Shown here one piece after another: positions 10,860-23,344 of a stretch of 64,000 nucleotides of DNA (positions within the stretch are counted from its first letter, which is position 1; the number at the start of each line of letters is the position of its first letter). Origin of the DNA: Coenobita brevimanus (taxonomy: Eukaryota; Arthropoda; Malacostraca; Decapoda; Coenobitidae); assembly GCA_032717465.1 (NCBI GenBank), contig CM064671.1, positions 52,051,998 through 52,115,997 of the forward strand, in the 5' to 3' direction. The notes under the pieces are model-generated. The model was not told the DNA's origin. It worked only from the letters and a program-made list of their open reading frames with translations, and did no database searches. A program made the position numbers and the translations under genes.

Positions 10860-11475
10860 TTGGTAAACTGTTTTCCTTTACCAAAGAAAAGTCCACAACA
10901 GAAAAATAAGCAGCTAATACTAAATTCTTAATTTTTCCTCACTTTGTTGGTTAACCGTTCATCTCGCAGTTAATTAGGTCTGAATAATTCACAGGACAGT
11001 AAAAGTATGTGCAATCTTGATCCTATTTGGCACAATTAAAGGGGTTACAGTTATAATACCAAAAATTACGAAAACGTGAAACTTGATGAGCCTAACAACG
11101 AGTGTCATGTGATGTCCTCCATGTATAACAAACTTACGTCATCCATGCCATTGATATTCTCGCCTGATTTCCCAAGGAATCGATCTCCTCCCCCCCAGTA
11201 GAATCGCCCTACGTTGGATCTGCCAAAATTATGGTGAAAAAAAAAAAGTTGAAGAGAGTCCCAGAAGATAGCGAGTTTAGTCGCCAATGAATAGTGATTT
11301 ATTGTGAGGGGAACAAAAGAAGTGGGGTAGGAGTGCATTAGTGAAGAAAATGGATGAAAGGTTTAATAAGAATTATATCTAATACTTCCAGTACGAAAAG
11401 ATTCTCCCTTCCTGAATTTGGTCGTCTGGAGATAGCGAAAATAAAAAAGTTCGTCATAACATTAAAATGGTTAAT
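10860..11475 (+). repeat. Diverged duplicated segment, copy 2
   Basis: Partner of 2220-2900. It lacks the internal (TA)n tract: the matching site reads CTCCATGTATAACAAACTT. Immediately after the shared part it has its own (TAGA)n and (GA)n tracts. Confidence 0.7.
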
Positions 11476-11489
11476 TGAAATTTTATATA

Positions 11490-11506
11490 CTATATTATAT
11501 ATATAG

Positions 11507-11539
<33 letters not shown>

Positions 11540-11571
11540 GATAGATAGATAGATAGATATAAAACGATGTT

Positions 11572-11641
<70 letters not shown>
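11490..11641 (+). repeat. (TAGA)n and (GA)n compound microsatellite
   Basis: TAGA/GATA repeats to about 11560, then a pure GA tract at 11575-11641. Confidence 0.95.
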
Positions 11642-11643
<2 letters not shown>

Positions 11644-11840
11644 CTTTTTGGAAAGACCATTTACTGAATAAAAAAAAATCAGTATGGCGTCCAAACATGG
11701 CGGTTATTAAAAAATAAAAAAGTCAAACGATACGGCAAATGGAACTTACTTTGTATCTGATGAACGGTTTGCATATTATAAGGTTTTCACCGCGAGTGTC
11801 AAGAAGAAGAGAAACAATAGGGGTTCACGTGCAGGCGGGA

Positions 11841-11841
<1 letters not shown>

Positions 11842-11886
<45 letters not shown>
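11842..11886 (+). repeat. (CA)n microsatellite
   Basis: Pure CA tract. Confidence 0.95.
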
Positions 11887-11888
<2 letters not shown>

Positions 11889-13038
11889 ACTCATGTCTAT
11901 GGTCAACAATTATAGTCGTTGCTTGTTTCTCCCGTGGTTTCAGTCACCTGAAAATGTAATTGTCCAAGAGAGAGAGAGAGAGAGACGATACAGGGTAGGC
12001 TACAGGGTGAACTAGTATTCTTGAGTTCTGTATTTCTTGTGTTCTGTATGTATGCTTGCAAGAATGTATGCATTCAATGTTTTCCCCTGCCTCTGTGTGG
12101 CATAGTTATGACTATTTCGGTACGACACAGATGCGTGGTCTGTTTTGAGCGTAGTCTTGTACTTTCTATTTCTACCCTTGTATAACAGTAGAGGTAGAAG
12201 TAGTCGTGGTAGTAGCAGTAGAAGTTGAAGTAGTAGTAGTAGTAGTAGTAGGTGTTGTTGTTGTTGTCGTTGTTCTTTTTTATGTTGAGCCAGTTTCATC
12301 TGTGACATGAACCCAGTTGACTGCAGGCTGGAGTTGCCTTTTTCTGGCAGTCCACCATCCCATTTCGGGGTAATAGAGAGGCAGACAAGGGACGTTTGCG
12401 TAACTAGACTGCGAATTCCCCTGGTTATATGGGTGTCACCACGGAACGGCGTCTCCCTCACTTCGTATCTAAGTACCGACAAGTATGTACTAGCATGTAC
12501 AGTATGTCATACCCCTCAGACCCTCCCCGCTCCGAAGGAAGGCCATAACCCTATCCTTCAAAAATGGATATAGTGACTCAGTGAGCGAGTGAGTAAATGA
12601 GGGACACACACACTGGATTTGGCCACTCCGGCGAATGCTGCAAAAAGATTTTAAGGGAATGTAAAAGATAAAGGTAGGAACACTCAGAGAATGGAACACC
12701 TGCCCCTCTTCTTTAGCAATTTACTCAACACATTAGATCTCACTATCCTATTTTACGTTACAGATGAAAACTATGTCGATACTTAAATAGAATAAGTAAT
12801 ATCCAAGTGGATATTAAGGTGAAATATTAAAACTATAACGCTAAGGGAGAGGTGCAACACACATCCCATGGCAACTACAAGACGATCCTCAGGCCGAAAT
12901 TGTCACCTTGCCCTGTCATGTTGATCGTAAGTCCGTTGTTCTTAAATCTAATTATTACATCGTCAAAAGACCCTGAACCATTCCACCAACCTTAGTTCAA
13001 AGTTGATCAAGTGATCAAACTGACATTGAAATGTGATC
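11887..13038. other. No gene recognised
   Basis: Contains a short (GA)n run near 11970 and imperfect (AGT)n/(GTT)n repeats at 12190-12275. The repeats give a leucine/glutamine-rich minus-strand frame (12482-12012) that is compositional. No domain or splice-supported exon was seen. Confidence 0.5.
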
Positions 13039-13215
13039 TTAACTCCTTTGTTCCTAGAGCTGCTGTGCGAGGGATTTTGCTTGCGCATCGCCCGCCGCTT
13101 GTGGGCTCATAGTCGCAAAGCTCATAGGTCCCTACCCAGGGGTTCCCTTCTTTATTAAACTTGGAAAACGCCCAGTTCCGTCCCATACTGGGGACACGGG
13201 GCGCAAAGAGGTTAA
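13039..13215 (+). mobile_element. Candidate short piggyBac-type MITE
   Basis: A 177 bp unit bounded by TTAA at 13039-13042 and 13212-13215. Its ends are imperfect inverted repeats: CTCCTTTGTTCC on the left against CCTCTTTGCGCC (reverse complement) on the right. TTAA target duplication and C-rich termini are piggyBac hallmarks. The interior has no coding potential. The short, imperfect TIR makes this tentative. Confidence 0.45.
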
Positions 13216-14390
13216 AGAAGCTGATAGATTTCTCGGTGTTTGATCTCTGACTTATTACACTCTAAACAGAATCAGTCCTGACGAACTTTTAGCCCTGTCA
13301 TAATGGGGATGAAAATTAGTGTTGTGTTAATCAGACTGAATGTTTAAATAAAAATTGTCCCCAAATTGAAATTACAGAGGGATGGGGGACAGCAACTGGT
13401 TGTGGGGAGCTTTGTTTTTTTAAGAATATGAACAGAGGAAAGAAAAACAAGCTAAAGAGAGGAATAATAACATCCACACACCATATTAAAAGTGCCCTTC
13501 ATTGATAAATAATGAATAACGGAAATTAACTACTGTGGGCTGAAATTTGGGAGAAGCCAGACTGGGACCGCAAATTTAAAAAAAATATGGAGGCTCTAAA
13601 ATACTCTTCATGTTCTAAAACACTAACCAAACAATACAATATCGACTGTAGATAACCTGAGTAAAAGATAACTGATCAGTGGACTAAGATACTGTATTTA
13701 GGAAGGGAGCAGTAATAGAGGGATGGCAGGGATATAAAGATGAAAATCTGTATAACTGGCCAATGTCACAGGTCTTTTTCGTGTGTGAAACTACAGATCC
13801 GAAGGTGGCATTTTTACGGCACTATAGAGTTCACAAGTTATGTTGTACAGTTTAGGAGACTGGGGATCCTGTGGAAAGGGTGGTGGTGGTACATCAGTAA
13901 GTTCTTTCACCTTAATTTGGTGGCGACTTTCGCCTTTTAGCAGCTTATTACCAATAGATCGATGGCAGAATAAGAAACGGCTACTGTTATACATCATATC
14001 CCTAACTCGTCTCCGTAATTTTCTCTACCTAGTTATGCTAACTCTATTTATATTTGAGTACTTAGGACTGAAAAGTGTTAGTTTTAGGCTAAGACAAAGT
14101 GATGAGATTATAATTTCCCTCTACTGGCAATACTATCAACCCCAGCAGACCAATGATGTATGTTCTTCTTCATCATATCTGTGGACAATCTTATTCAGAT
14201 TACAATGGTAAACTAAAGAAAAAAAATCGTGTCCCAAGGACGAAAATACCTTATTTTAATGGTATTTTTTGTGAAGAATCCATATGGTTAAATTTCTCTG
14301 TCGATAAAATTTTTGAGTGAAATGCAATTTAATATTTAAAAACCCAAATATTTACATACTTATTAAAAACTACAAACTTGTAATTTAAAA
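13216..14390. other. No gene recognised
   Basis: AT-rich DNA with scattered short frames (for example 13740-13940 plus) that lack domains, splice context or biased composition. Confidence 0.5.
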
Positions 14391-14399
14391 AAGTAGACG

Positions 14400-15710
14400 T
14401 ATTATTTTCTGTGGTACTTTGCCTCAATATTGTCTCTCATAATAGTCCAGCTGTAGCCAGCCAGCATTCTGGGGCTCTGGTTGCCTTGGTAACGTTTTTC
14501 CATAGAAGAAATTTCCTGGTGAAGATGCTCACTGTTCACCACTCCCTGGACATATTTTTTGGGGGAAGTCCAGGCGAGTGTCCAAAAAATGAATCTTTAA
14601 TGATGTGTTGCACCTCATTGTTTGGTAAGACTTAGATGGTTTCAAGATAGTTTTCTGGCCTTACATTTAAAAAAAAATAAATAAATAAACTTTGTCCAGA
14701 CACTTTTGAAACCTTGCCACGTTGCTCTCTCAACTTCATTCAACTCTCCCTCATATCTCTTATCTGTTTACAATTCTCTGACCTGAGAGTCTACAAAATT
14801 ACCTTCTTAAATCTTGGCATCACTAGTCTGAGGAAACTTATTTTTCCGGTATGTGAATCCAATTTGCCTTTTAGCCATCACTTTAACATTTTTTTTCATA
14901 AGCCCAAGCTTCCAGTGCAAAGGAGAAGGATGCACATTCTCCCGGACAACAAATGGACTGTTTACAACATTTTTCTTGCCTGGAACAAGTGAGGTACGTT
15001 TCGGCCAGTCTACCCGTATATAGTATTTTTGCTTGTCCATACTGTCCCACTCACACACAAAACAATGGTACGTTGTGTGACCTAGCTGCAACCCCAACAA
15101 ATGAGCCATGACCTTTAGATTTCCACAGGTATTGCACTTTTATTTTTGATGCTGAGCTTTTTCTTAAAACAACTTGATGTAGCTGTATGACTCATGTCTG
15201 CAGCATGTGCAATAGGTACAGATTGAAATTTATTTCCGTTATGAAGGAGGACTGCTTTAAAGCTGACTTTTGAGTTCTTGAGCAAGTGCTACTAGTCCAT
15301 ATTGTGTTCATAACCAAGAGCTCCCATGACTGAATAAACGTCTTTACAAAACACAAGTCCATCCTCTTGAGAAAAGCATTTTCTAATTCATCATGGCGGC
15401 TGCAGGGAAAAAAAAAAAAAAAAACTTTAGGATCACACTGCAATAGATTTCCAACCCTTTAAGTTCGAACCTAAAAGTTCAGCCTGCTTGTTAGATAAAT
15501 CCAAGTCACGAACAATGCCATTCAGACCTCCTTGTGACAGTAACTGTGGTTCATTGGAAAAACAGGTATCCTGGAATCTTGGATTTAAAATGTCTTTATC
15601 TTTTTCCTCGTGATATGATCCACCCTCGCTTGATTTCTCATCACTTACAGTTACATTCTCTGGAGGATTTAGTAGTGGAAGTTCAGCTCTGAGAGGAACT
15701 GGTCCCATTG
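14400..15710 (-). pseudogene. Degenerate copy of a second multicopy uncharacterised family (U2)
   Basis: Minus-strand pieces in order: SNEPQLLSQGGLNGIVRDLD with KQAELLGSNLKGW (15710-15433); an interrupted middle; MAHLLGLQLGHTTYHCFVCE, WDSMDKQKYYIRVDWPKR, LVPGKKNVV and HPSPLHWKLGLMK (15109-14807); and near 14560-14410 a SEHLHQEISSMEKRYQG-like motif. I recognise this order as an unnamed repeated arthropod family. It may be transposon-derived, but no catalytic motif is established. Frameshifts and a poly(A) run at 15408-15424 break it. Confidence 0.6.
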
Positions 15711-16330
15711 CAGATGGCTGGCTGGGGTATTCAGTAAGCTTTTTGCTATTGAAGTGAACCCTTTTGTACTTACTAGGAGAAATAGCAGTCTGTTGTGTGA
15801 TATTTAGGTTCCCTTAAAATCAATGGAACAAAAAATGGCACTTGATGTGAATTGTTTATTCTTCCTTTCGGTAGTCATGCACACGTCACAACAAATGCAA
15901 GGGGCCCAACTCTTGTCTAGATCACCTACATTACATCTGAAATAAAGTTCATAGCGTCTTTTTACGAATGGTGTAAAGTTCCGCGTCTGGGGTTGAAAAT
16001 TTAGCTCACGACAAACACAGCAGAAGGAATTTGGATGGTTAACCCCTAAATGGCCGCCAGCATCGAACGATGCTTTATCTTAGCATTGCCAGTGGGGCTG
16101 ATGCAGAGCGATCTGTAAAAACTGAGAACAATTTTGGTAAGGGGACAAAGGTCTGGCAGATGTTGGCACAGACCTGCCGTACCCTCCAAGCTATTCAGGT
16201 TGTCAGTGCATCTCGTGAATCAGCCAGGAGTGGATGTCCATCTTGTTTTAGTTTAAGTAAGAATGGGAAAGTAAGTCAAAAAAAGAGAGAAAGTGTGTTT
16301 CCTTGCGTAGCAGGGAAGGAAGGTTGTTGG
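15711..16330. other. No intact gene; possible upstream remnant of the U2 copy
   Basis: No convincing frame. TTAACCCCTAAATGGCC at 16039 has a piggyBac-like look, but no clear partner end was found. Confidence 0.4.
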
Positions 16331-16858
16331 TTCACTGAAAGTAGTGATGAGAAATAGGGAGGTGAGTATGGAAGTTAAGAAGTCGCTGCATGATAGTATT
16401 GTGATCCCTACCCTGACGTATGGAAGCGAGGCATGGACCTTGCAAGAGGGGAACAAGTCAAGAGTGAGAGCAGTGGAAATGAGTTACTTGAGAGGAGCAT
16501 GTGGAGTGACGTGGAGGGACAGGTTGACGAATGAAGAAGTGAAAGAACGTTGTGGGGTGGATGTGGATGTGGTTGAGAAGATTAGGAGAAATACACTGAG
16601 GTGGTTTGGACATGTGGAGAGAATGGAGGATGAAAGACTGACTAAGAGGGTGTATGTAGGTGAGGTGGAGGGAGGGGGAGGGAGGGGAAGACCGAGGATG
16701 AGGTGGAAGGATCGAGTTGAGAGGTATATGAGGGAGGGGGGATTGAGCTGGGGGGCGGGTACTCAAATGGTGGGTGACAGAGCGACTTGGAGGCGTTTTG
16801 TCTGCGGCCACCCTTTGCGGGATTAGGGCGTCGGGCTATAGATAGATAGATAGACTGC
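16330..16858 (+). mobile_element. 3' end of (TAGA)n-tailed LINE family, copy B
   Basis: Intact 160-residue frame at 16344-16826, preceded in frame by more LINE sequence. It carries IVIPTLTYGSEAWTLQEGNK, SRVRAVEMSYLRGACGVTWR, LRWFGHVERMEDERLTKRVY, a Gly/Arg-rich linker and WRRFVCGHP. This is the C-terminal region after RT in APE-type LINEs. The 3' end reads GCGTCGGGC-TATAGATAGATAGATAGA. It is strongly 5'-truncated and well preserved. Confidence 0.85.
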
Positions 16859-19036
16859 GTATCGAAGTTTGCTTTCGATGTGAGAAGAGAGGTGAGAAAG
16901 ATAAACATTCCTTTTACTTGCTCGCTTTGTTGTCTTCATCCCACAACCCAAAAACCAACAAGCATAAAAGGTAAGTTGTTATTTCCTTTAACTCATGTTA
17001 TTTGTGTCATTATATTCTTTTATTTTATTTACTTTGGTTTTGCTTGTATTTGCAGGAAATATATTGATTTTTCTTGCTTTTTGTACTTACAACTATAACT
17101 TACAATCTCATTATCCCATGCTCTCCTTCCCCAGCCCAGCTCTGGCTTTATCATTTTTTGATCGCGAGGGTTGTCCCTAAACACACACAGCTGCACTCAT
17201 TTATCTTCAGACTAAAACTGACGTCCTTCTCCTCTCTTTCGACATTCATTATACTACCCAGAGTTATAAAACATCATACAGGATAAACTTTATAAACATC
17301 AAAAAAGGGGAGAAAATTCATAATTATGATATTTTTATTTATAAATCCACATTATGTACTGAATTTGTTAATTTTACATATTTCTTGTTTTGCACAAGCA
17401 TTTCAGCAACGTGTGAGGTGTTACTGTGTGACTATATGAATGTCAAACCTCCTTCCCATCACGCTTGTTCCCTTTTGCGAAGTGCTGATCTCGGGTTGTA
17501 GCGAATTTTAGCAGTGACGTTCAGCTTAAACACACATAGCAGCATCCTTATCTGGTAAGAGGCCAAAAAGGGTCTCTGTCGCCTGTCTTTATACACACAC
17601 TACACCATGCAGACTACAAAACTAAGTCCATACTTGCATAAACCCAATAAACATAAAAATTTTTGAAAAAAACATTTTTTAAATAAAATTTCCCACATCA
17701 TATACTGCTTTTGTCCATATTACATATTTCTAGTCATTCCAAACCATTTCAGTGACACTGATTTTTTTTCTTATTTCCAAAAATATGGATACTCCTTAGT
17801 GCAGTGCATTTGGTTAGATTTCACCGGAGTGTTCACAGTCATTTTGCGAATTTTCTTGCGATTCATTCCAGCTCACAAGATGGGTTTAGGAAAGTAAAAA
17901 TACTAAAACTTACATTGCCAGTTGCCAGCTGGTCCAGACGATATCTTCATGTTGGTAAAGACAAAAAATCGATTTTCGAAACAAAAAAATGTTTCTGGCG
18001 CCAGCCAGGGGGGGCCATCAATTTCCAAAGGCCCACAGAGAGGTTAATACAGTTTCTCAGAATGACAAATCATCTAGATGAACACAACACTGGTGTAAAA
18101 TAAAAAGAAATAATACTTAGGAAGGAATCAAGACACACTAGCTCTTCACACTGTGGCACCTACAAGCAGACTGACTTGGAACTGCTCTACACACAGACTC
18201 TGGTCTCATATCTGAACAGGTTTAAACATGGTTCAACCTCCACAGTCTGCTGCTTTGACTAAGTTTATCTTGCCACCATCATCGGATCTTTCTCTCCAAA
18301 GGATAGAAGTTGTATTAGTTTTATGGAAAATTTTCAGCTTAATATCAAAGGACTTACTGTATATATTAGTTTTGTATCCCGTGATCATGCTAAATGACAA
18401 ACCTATGGACACTGTTTCATAAGAAAATTTAGCCCGATTCGAAAAATCTGATTTCATAATTTGGATTCAGTATGAAAAAGTGGACTTCGAGCATCCATCA
18501 ATACCCTAGGGAGAAAATTGTTGTTGGCCAGTGTTATCAAGGCCATTTAATACTGAAGGCGTTAATGAGGGCTATGGTACACCTATCCATTTTCAGAAGT
18601 TTCTTCTAAGCTGAAGAATATACAAGGAAATATCGTCCTTCAGCTGTAGTGTGAGGCAACGTCTTCAGATCTCCAATTCCTGACTTACTTTACGAAACAA
18701 CTACTGTTTGGTACTTGGATATGGCTTGCTTGCATGTTGCTTTAGAGAATGGATACAACAGCGAGAAGAGAGGCATAACAAAAAATAAAGTCATCCGGGG
18801 TTTCAGAAATAACAGTCTCTTGCTCAGTAATCTGGCTAAAAACCTTACACAATTGGACACAGTTAATTGCAATTATTTCCTGCAGCTACAGTGTTTCCTG
18901 CACATTTGGATAGTCTTGTTTTACAGGAGTCCATTTTGCAGCACTATGGATTACTCGGAAGTGACAATGAGAACACTCAACAAATATTCCCCAGACTTGC
19001 TCACAGCAAACTACAAATACAGTAAGTCCCTATATC
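16859..19036. other. No gene recognised; contains a diverged ~360 bp tandem pair
   Basis: Segments near 17285-17415 and 17645-17760 resemble each other (TAAACATC/TAAACATA, 'CACAT-ATATACTG', 'ACATATTTCT', 'CATTTCAG-'), suggesting an old tandem duplication. The frames at 17804-18103 and 18715-19074 have no domain I recognise. Confidence 0.45.
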
Positions 19037-19340
19037 AGTTCTATCTATCTATCTATCTATTGCCAGACGCCTAAATCCCGTTTGGGGTGGCCACAAACAA
19101 ATCGCCTCCACGTCACCCTGTCCCCCGCCATTTCACTCCCCTGCTCCCAACTCACACCCCCCTCTCTCATATAACTCTCCACTCCATCCCTCCATCTCAT
19201 CTTCGGCCTCCCCCTCCCTCTTCCCCCCTCCACCTCACTCACATACACTCTCTTCGTCAGTCTCTCACTCTCCATCCTCTCCACATGGCCAAACCACCTC
19301 AGTATGTTCCTCATAACGCTTCCTATCACATCCACATATC
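19037..19340 (-). mobile_element. 3' end of (TAGA)n-tailed LINE family, copy C
   Basis: The minus-strand frame (19335-19057) encodes NILRWFGHVERMESERLTKR, a GGRGRGRPKMRWRD linker and WRRFVCGHPKRD, homologous to copy B. The tail appears on the plus strand as (CTAT)n at 19037-19060. Confidence 0.85.
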
Positions 19341-19379
19341 AGCTCTATGCTCAAATTAGGCTGGTCTAAGATCCTACCC

Positions 19380-19970
19380 GAAATTCTATTTCCCCACCTG
19401 GAACGAAACCGAGGCCTCTTCAATGAGGAGCGGATGTGTCTTTAACTGCACCTTAACCTCTACTGTCATGAGTGTCCCTCGACTGCACAAGACCCTATAG
19501 GAGACGACCAGTATTTTTCTAATTCCCAGTCTTCATCTAGCATACGATCCGCTGCAGAATTATATCCAGGCCCCAGATGCCATTAGACCGTGAACAGGGA
19601 CAAGAGACAAATAACCCTGTCCACAGAGTTTGTCGTGTCTGAGAATCGATCTAAGGTTTTGCCAGTTGTGGGCTGGGATGTTTACCAATACATCACAGTT
19701 TCCGCTGGATTATGAAGAAGAACGCTTAGATTAAATGAATATTGATTAGATGATGGTCATTAGGATAAGTGTATATTATTTGGCAAGTCACAATCTTTCA
19801 CCCTGAAAATAACACTCGCCATGGAGCCTAATAATCTTCGTTCTTATATTAATTATTGTTATGAAGAGGCTGCTATAACGACATTGCCCCAAGATATCAT
19901 TGCCTGTCCTAGAATCGAATACAGGTCCTCTCTGCTACTGGGCGCTTCCAGTTACACCACTACCACCTTC
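19380..19970 (-). repeat. tRNA-like (SINE-type) segments
   Basis: Three minus-strand segments near 19440-19390, 19690-19625 and 19965-19905 contain TTCGATTC/TTCGTTCC-like B-box sequences. In the latter two these follow a GGTAAACATCCCAGCC- or GTAACTGGAAGCGCCC-like stretch, as in tRNA-derived SINE heads. No complete cloverleaf was drawn. Confidence 0.3.
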
Positions 19971-20011
19971 CAAACCCCCAGGACTATGAACACCACAATT
20001 ATCCACTATTA

Positions 20012-20017
20012 TTTATT
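20012..20017 (-). promoter_or_regulatory. Candidate polyadenylation signal of the IR gene
   Basis: AATAAA on the minus strand, about 100 bp downstream of the IR stop codon. AATAAA is common by chance in AT-rich DNA, so this is a position-based inference. Confidence 0.4.
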
Positions 20018-20116
20018 AGAGCAAACGGAATGGATAAATGCAATTTAGTTTCACCCAAACATCTTTAAGAATATTTATCCTTTTGCTGAAGTTAATGTGT
20101 GAGTTCACTGTAATAT

Positions 20117-20236
20117 TTAGTGACAATTTGCATTCCAATGACGTGGATGACAGTCAGTGAAAAGACTTGAGATGAGTTCAGCAAACAGCACCACACCAGA
20201 AGCAGCTGCACCCACCGCCAGCACCACAAACATTCC
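20117..20236 (-). CDS. IR gene last exon: TM3 and C-terminal tail
   Basis: 120 bp ending with TAA at 20117-20119. The acceptor is ATACTTTCCAG. It encodes GMFVVLAVGAAASGVVLFAE, the last transmembrane helix, then a short tail ending HWNANCH. The neighbouring reading frame is also open and longer but gives no receptor-like sequence. An AATAAA on the minus strand at 20012-20017, about 100 bp after the stop, is a plausible polyadenylation signal. Confidence 0.83.
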   Translation of the reverse strand, partial: GMFVVLAVGAAASGVVLFAELISSLFTDCHPRHWNANCH

Positions 20237-20389
20237 CTGGAAAGTATGTTAGCACTCAGTCTCCTGTGACTCGACCACAGTTGAATAACCATAACTGGCG
20301 TTAACCGAGATGCAGAATTAAACTGTCCTAACCATGTGGAGGTTAATGGTGGCAGTACTGCTTCCGATCCGACTCGTATTCTCGTCGGA

Positions 20390-20565
20390 TAAGGAAGCTC
20401 CCTAACATCTCGTACGAACTGAGTTACTTTGCATATTATACTCTATTGCTTTTTTTTCGTGTTATGTATTCACGGTAATCTGAAGAAATAATATACAAAT
20501 GCATGGTAACCAGCCAAACAACCAGAAATAAATAGCTAAGGAAGAGGTGTTAGGGAGCTTCCTTA
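20390..20565. repeat. Perfect 18-bp inverted repeat with 140-bp spacer
   Basis: TAAGGAAGCTCCCTAACA at 20390-20407 is exactly reverse-complemented at 20548-20565. It lies in the last intron of the IR gene. It may be the ends of a small foldback element. Confidence 0.7.
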
Positions 20566-21863
20566 ACTGACGATAAAACGGGCCTTTGTCTCCTATGACT
20601 CGGTCGCACACTACCTGAAAGCAATCGTCTGGCGATAACTGGAACAGAAGAGCACAATTGTCCACACCACGAGAAGACACCTGGTGACAGTATTATTACT
20701 CACGCTCCTTACTTACTCTCAGCTGAATATATTCGTCTGGCATTAGCTGGAATGAAATAGAGTGTACTTGTATATCAGGTTCCGAATCTTATTTAACTTT
20801 ATGTTTAAATGTCAGACGATTATATTGGTTCTTCAAGCACTATTTCTGAAAGTTACCGTATAGCAACTGACACAGATGGCTATACTTGTATTTAATGTGT
20901 GTGTGTGGGGGGGGAGAGGTGTTTGTGCATTGGTGTCTTAATATATTTTTGTATGTTTATACAGTAGCAGACCTTTTCATATACCTGTCATTCCCTCTGC
21001 TCTTCTCATTCCCTCTGCTCTTCTGTCACCTGTATGCCATGGAAGAGAAACATTCATACTTTAAAACTTTTGTGTTCCACGTAAACATTATGTCCAGTTA
21101 TTTGAGGCCTGTGGGTTGTAGCAAATAAACCCTCGGCTTGAATGGTTTATGGATGGTTATGGGACGCATTTTTCACTCTATAACGTGTTAATCATTCTAA
21201 GTCTTTTGTCTTATTTGTGAATGCAGTATTACTCCATCCTATGTTGCAAACGATGATAACGATTGTGATGATGGTAACAGCTGGATGCTTGATATTCTTT
21301 AATTTAAAAATTACAAAATATTAATAGCAAGGTTACTTTTATCTGATGTTATTATATACAGTTACATACTTAAATATGAAGACAGAGAGCTTAGTAAATT
21401 GTTACCACCTGTCATTTTTACATCTACAGTGTATTTACTAGTCATTCAGTCCTAAAAGTAGGCATTTACAAGACTCAGAACTGATGACCTTGCTATTCAA
21501 CCATAGAAGATGATGCTAGATACCCAAGTGTCATTCATTAAGTATGATTTTGCATCAACCTGTATGTTTAATCAGTTAGAATTACCAGACACACCGGAAT
21601 ATTGCGTAAAAAAGATAAAACCCATTCTCACTGCTTGACTTATGGAACATCGATGGATGGCTACCGACTGCATCAGAAACTTTAAGAAAGATAACTACAA
21701 TAGGATGAAGATTTTAGGTAGGGAGATTCTGTGACACTCAGCACTCTTCCTTGTTTAGTGTATATCAGTGCGTGTTACATCTGGATATTCAGATTAAACA
21801 GTTTAATGGCAGGCGTTATTTTTTAATGGTAAAACAGAAAATCAGAATGTCAGTACACCTTAC

Positions 21864-21993
21864 CCATAAATTTCTCATTGTCAGAGACGAATCAACAAGT
21901 ATCCGCTTCGGTAAGTTACGGCAACTGGTTGCGTTTGGGATGCTATTCAGGTACCAGAAAGTAAATAAACCCGAATCCCACAGTCGTAGAATC
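21864..21993 (-). CDS. IR gene exon: end of S2
   Basis: 130 bp, 43 codons plus one base. The acceptor is a T-rich tract ending CCAG and the donor is GTAAGG after TTATGG. It encodes ILRLWDSGLFTFWYLNSIPN, then ATSCRNLPKR and SSLTMRNLW. The order 'L..SGL...W....IPNAT.C' followed by 'SSL...NLWGMF' is standard for the end of IR lobe S2. The last codon, tryptophan, is followed in the next exon by GMF, restoring the family motif. A long plus-strand frame overlaps it and is a shadow. Confidence 0.86.
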
Positions 21994-22201
21994 CTGGAAA
22001 AAAAAATACTGTGAACTTGAAAGGTTTTAGTGTCAATGCGGGCGGGGCAAGCATGGTTCAGAGCAAATTGGAAGAAAGAGGCTCATGGGGAAAAAAAAAA
22101 AATGCTGTATGATATGTAACACGCAACATGCGATTATTCGGTGTAAAATGTACACCAGTGAGCCCTGTTTGTGGATGATTTAAAAGTGCTTTGGTATAGA
22201 C

Positions 22202-23267
22202 CAGGGGTTCTCAACGTTTCTGGGGCCGTGCCTTCTTTCGTGCATGGCCCACATCTTCACCCTCTGCCCCCTTTTTAGTCCATCGTTTAACTTTAAATTT
22301 CCTTCGTGAATAACAAAGAAGGATTAGGAATTGTGTTACCCCTGCTTACTTCTTGTCTGAAACAAAACACATATGCAATACACTGACATACATATATTTA
22401 ATCATATTCTTTACGCTGGTGCAACTTTGCTGATCTCGACTGCAAGACAACACACAATATACCACCCTGCTCATATCTTATGTTCACTTTGTTTGCCAAT
22501 CAAGAGTATGCTACCTTACTCAGATATATGGATTAAAGCATGTCTGAATATAAAATCACTACATGATGAAAAAAATCTCTGAATGAGCCATAGTCTGAGA
22601 AACCATCACGTGGTCAGTAACACAATAGCATGATAGTAAAAACAAGAAGGCCATAAACAGCACAAGGTCGTTCGCACGACAATAAAGCCACAAGCATCAG
22701 GAAAATGTCATAAATCCTTTCACATTAATAACAGTCACATTGCTAATAGCCACGAACACCATCACATCATCATAATACCAAATGGTCATGAAATCAGTCA
22801 TAAGCGCCAGTCAGAAATAAAACATGTATATTTGTAGTCCCCTTATGATTTACCAGGCTTGTTTTAAACTGAAAAAAATAATCTTGGATATTTACAAAAA
22901 TAATTTTCGCTACTGTGTCAGCTATTGAAATCATATATTCACACACAATTTATGTTTGCACAATCAAACATACAAAATAAATTGTGAATGTGAAATGTAT
23001 CAACTAATCTTGTCACATGGAGACTTGGTGAGCGACTGGTACGGGAAAACAAACTTCTCTATTGATTAGGAACGGAAACCATCTTAATGTTTTAAAAAAT
23101 AAATATGTGGGCAGTCCATCGATATCAAATTTCATGGGATCTACATCTGTCTGTTCCGATGGGCAAACCAAACAGGAGGGAGACAGAAGGAAACAAATTT
23201 ATAACGTAAAGAAAAAAAAACGGCTTTTACAAAATTGGAGAATAGATTATAATTGGTAAAGAGTAAT

Positions 23268-23344
<77 letters not shown>

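Noticed and set aside
12012..12482. 156-residue minus-strand frame with poly-Leu/Gln
   Set aside because: Produced by (AGT)n/(GTT)n repeats; no domain, splice sites or context.
16039..18047. Possible larger piggyBac element (TTAACCCCTAAATGG to AGAGAGGTTAA)
   Set aside because: The two ends match poorly and no transposase motif was found between them.
18715..19074. 119-residue plus-strand frame
   Set aside because: No recognisable family and it ends in the LINE tail; not enough evidence for a gene.
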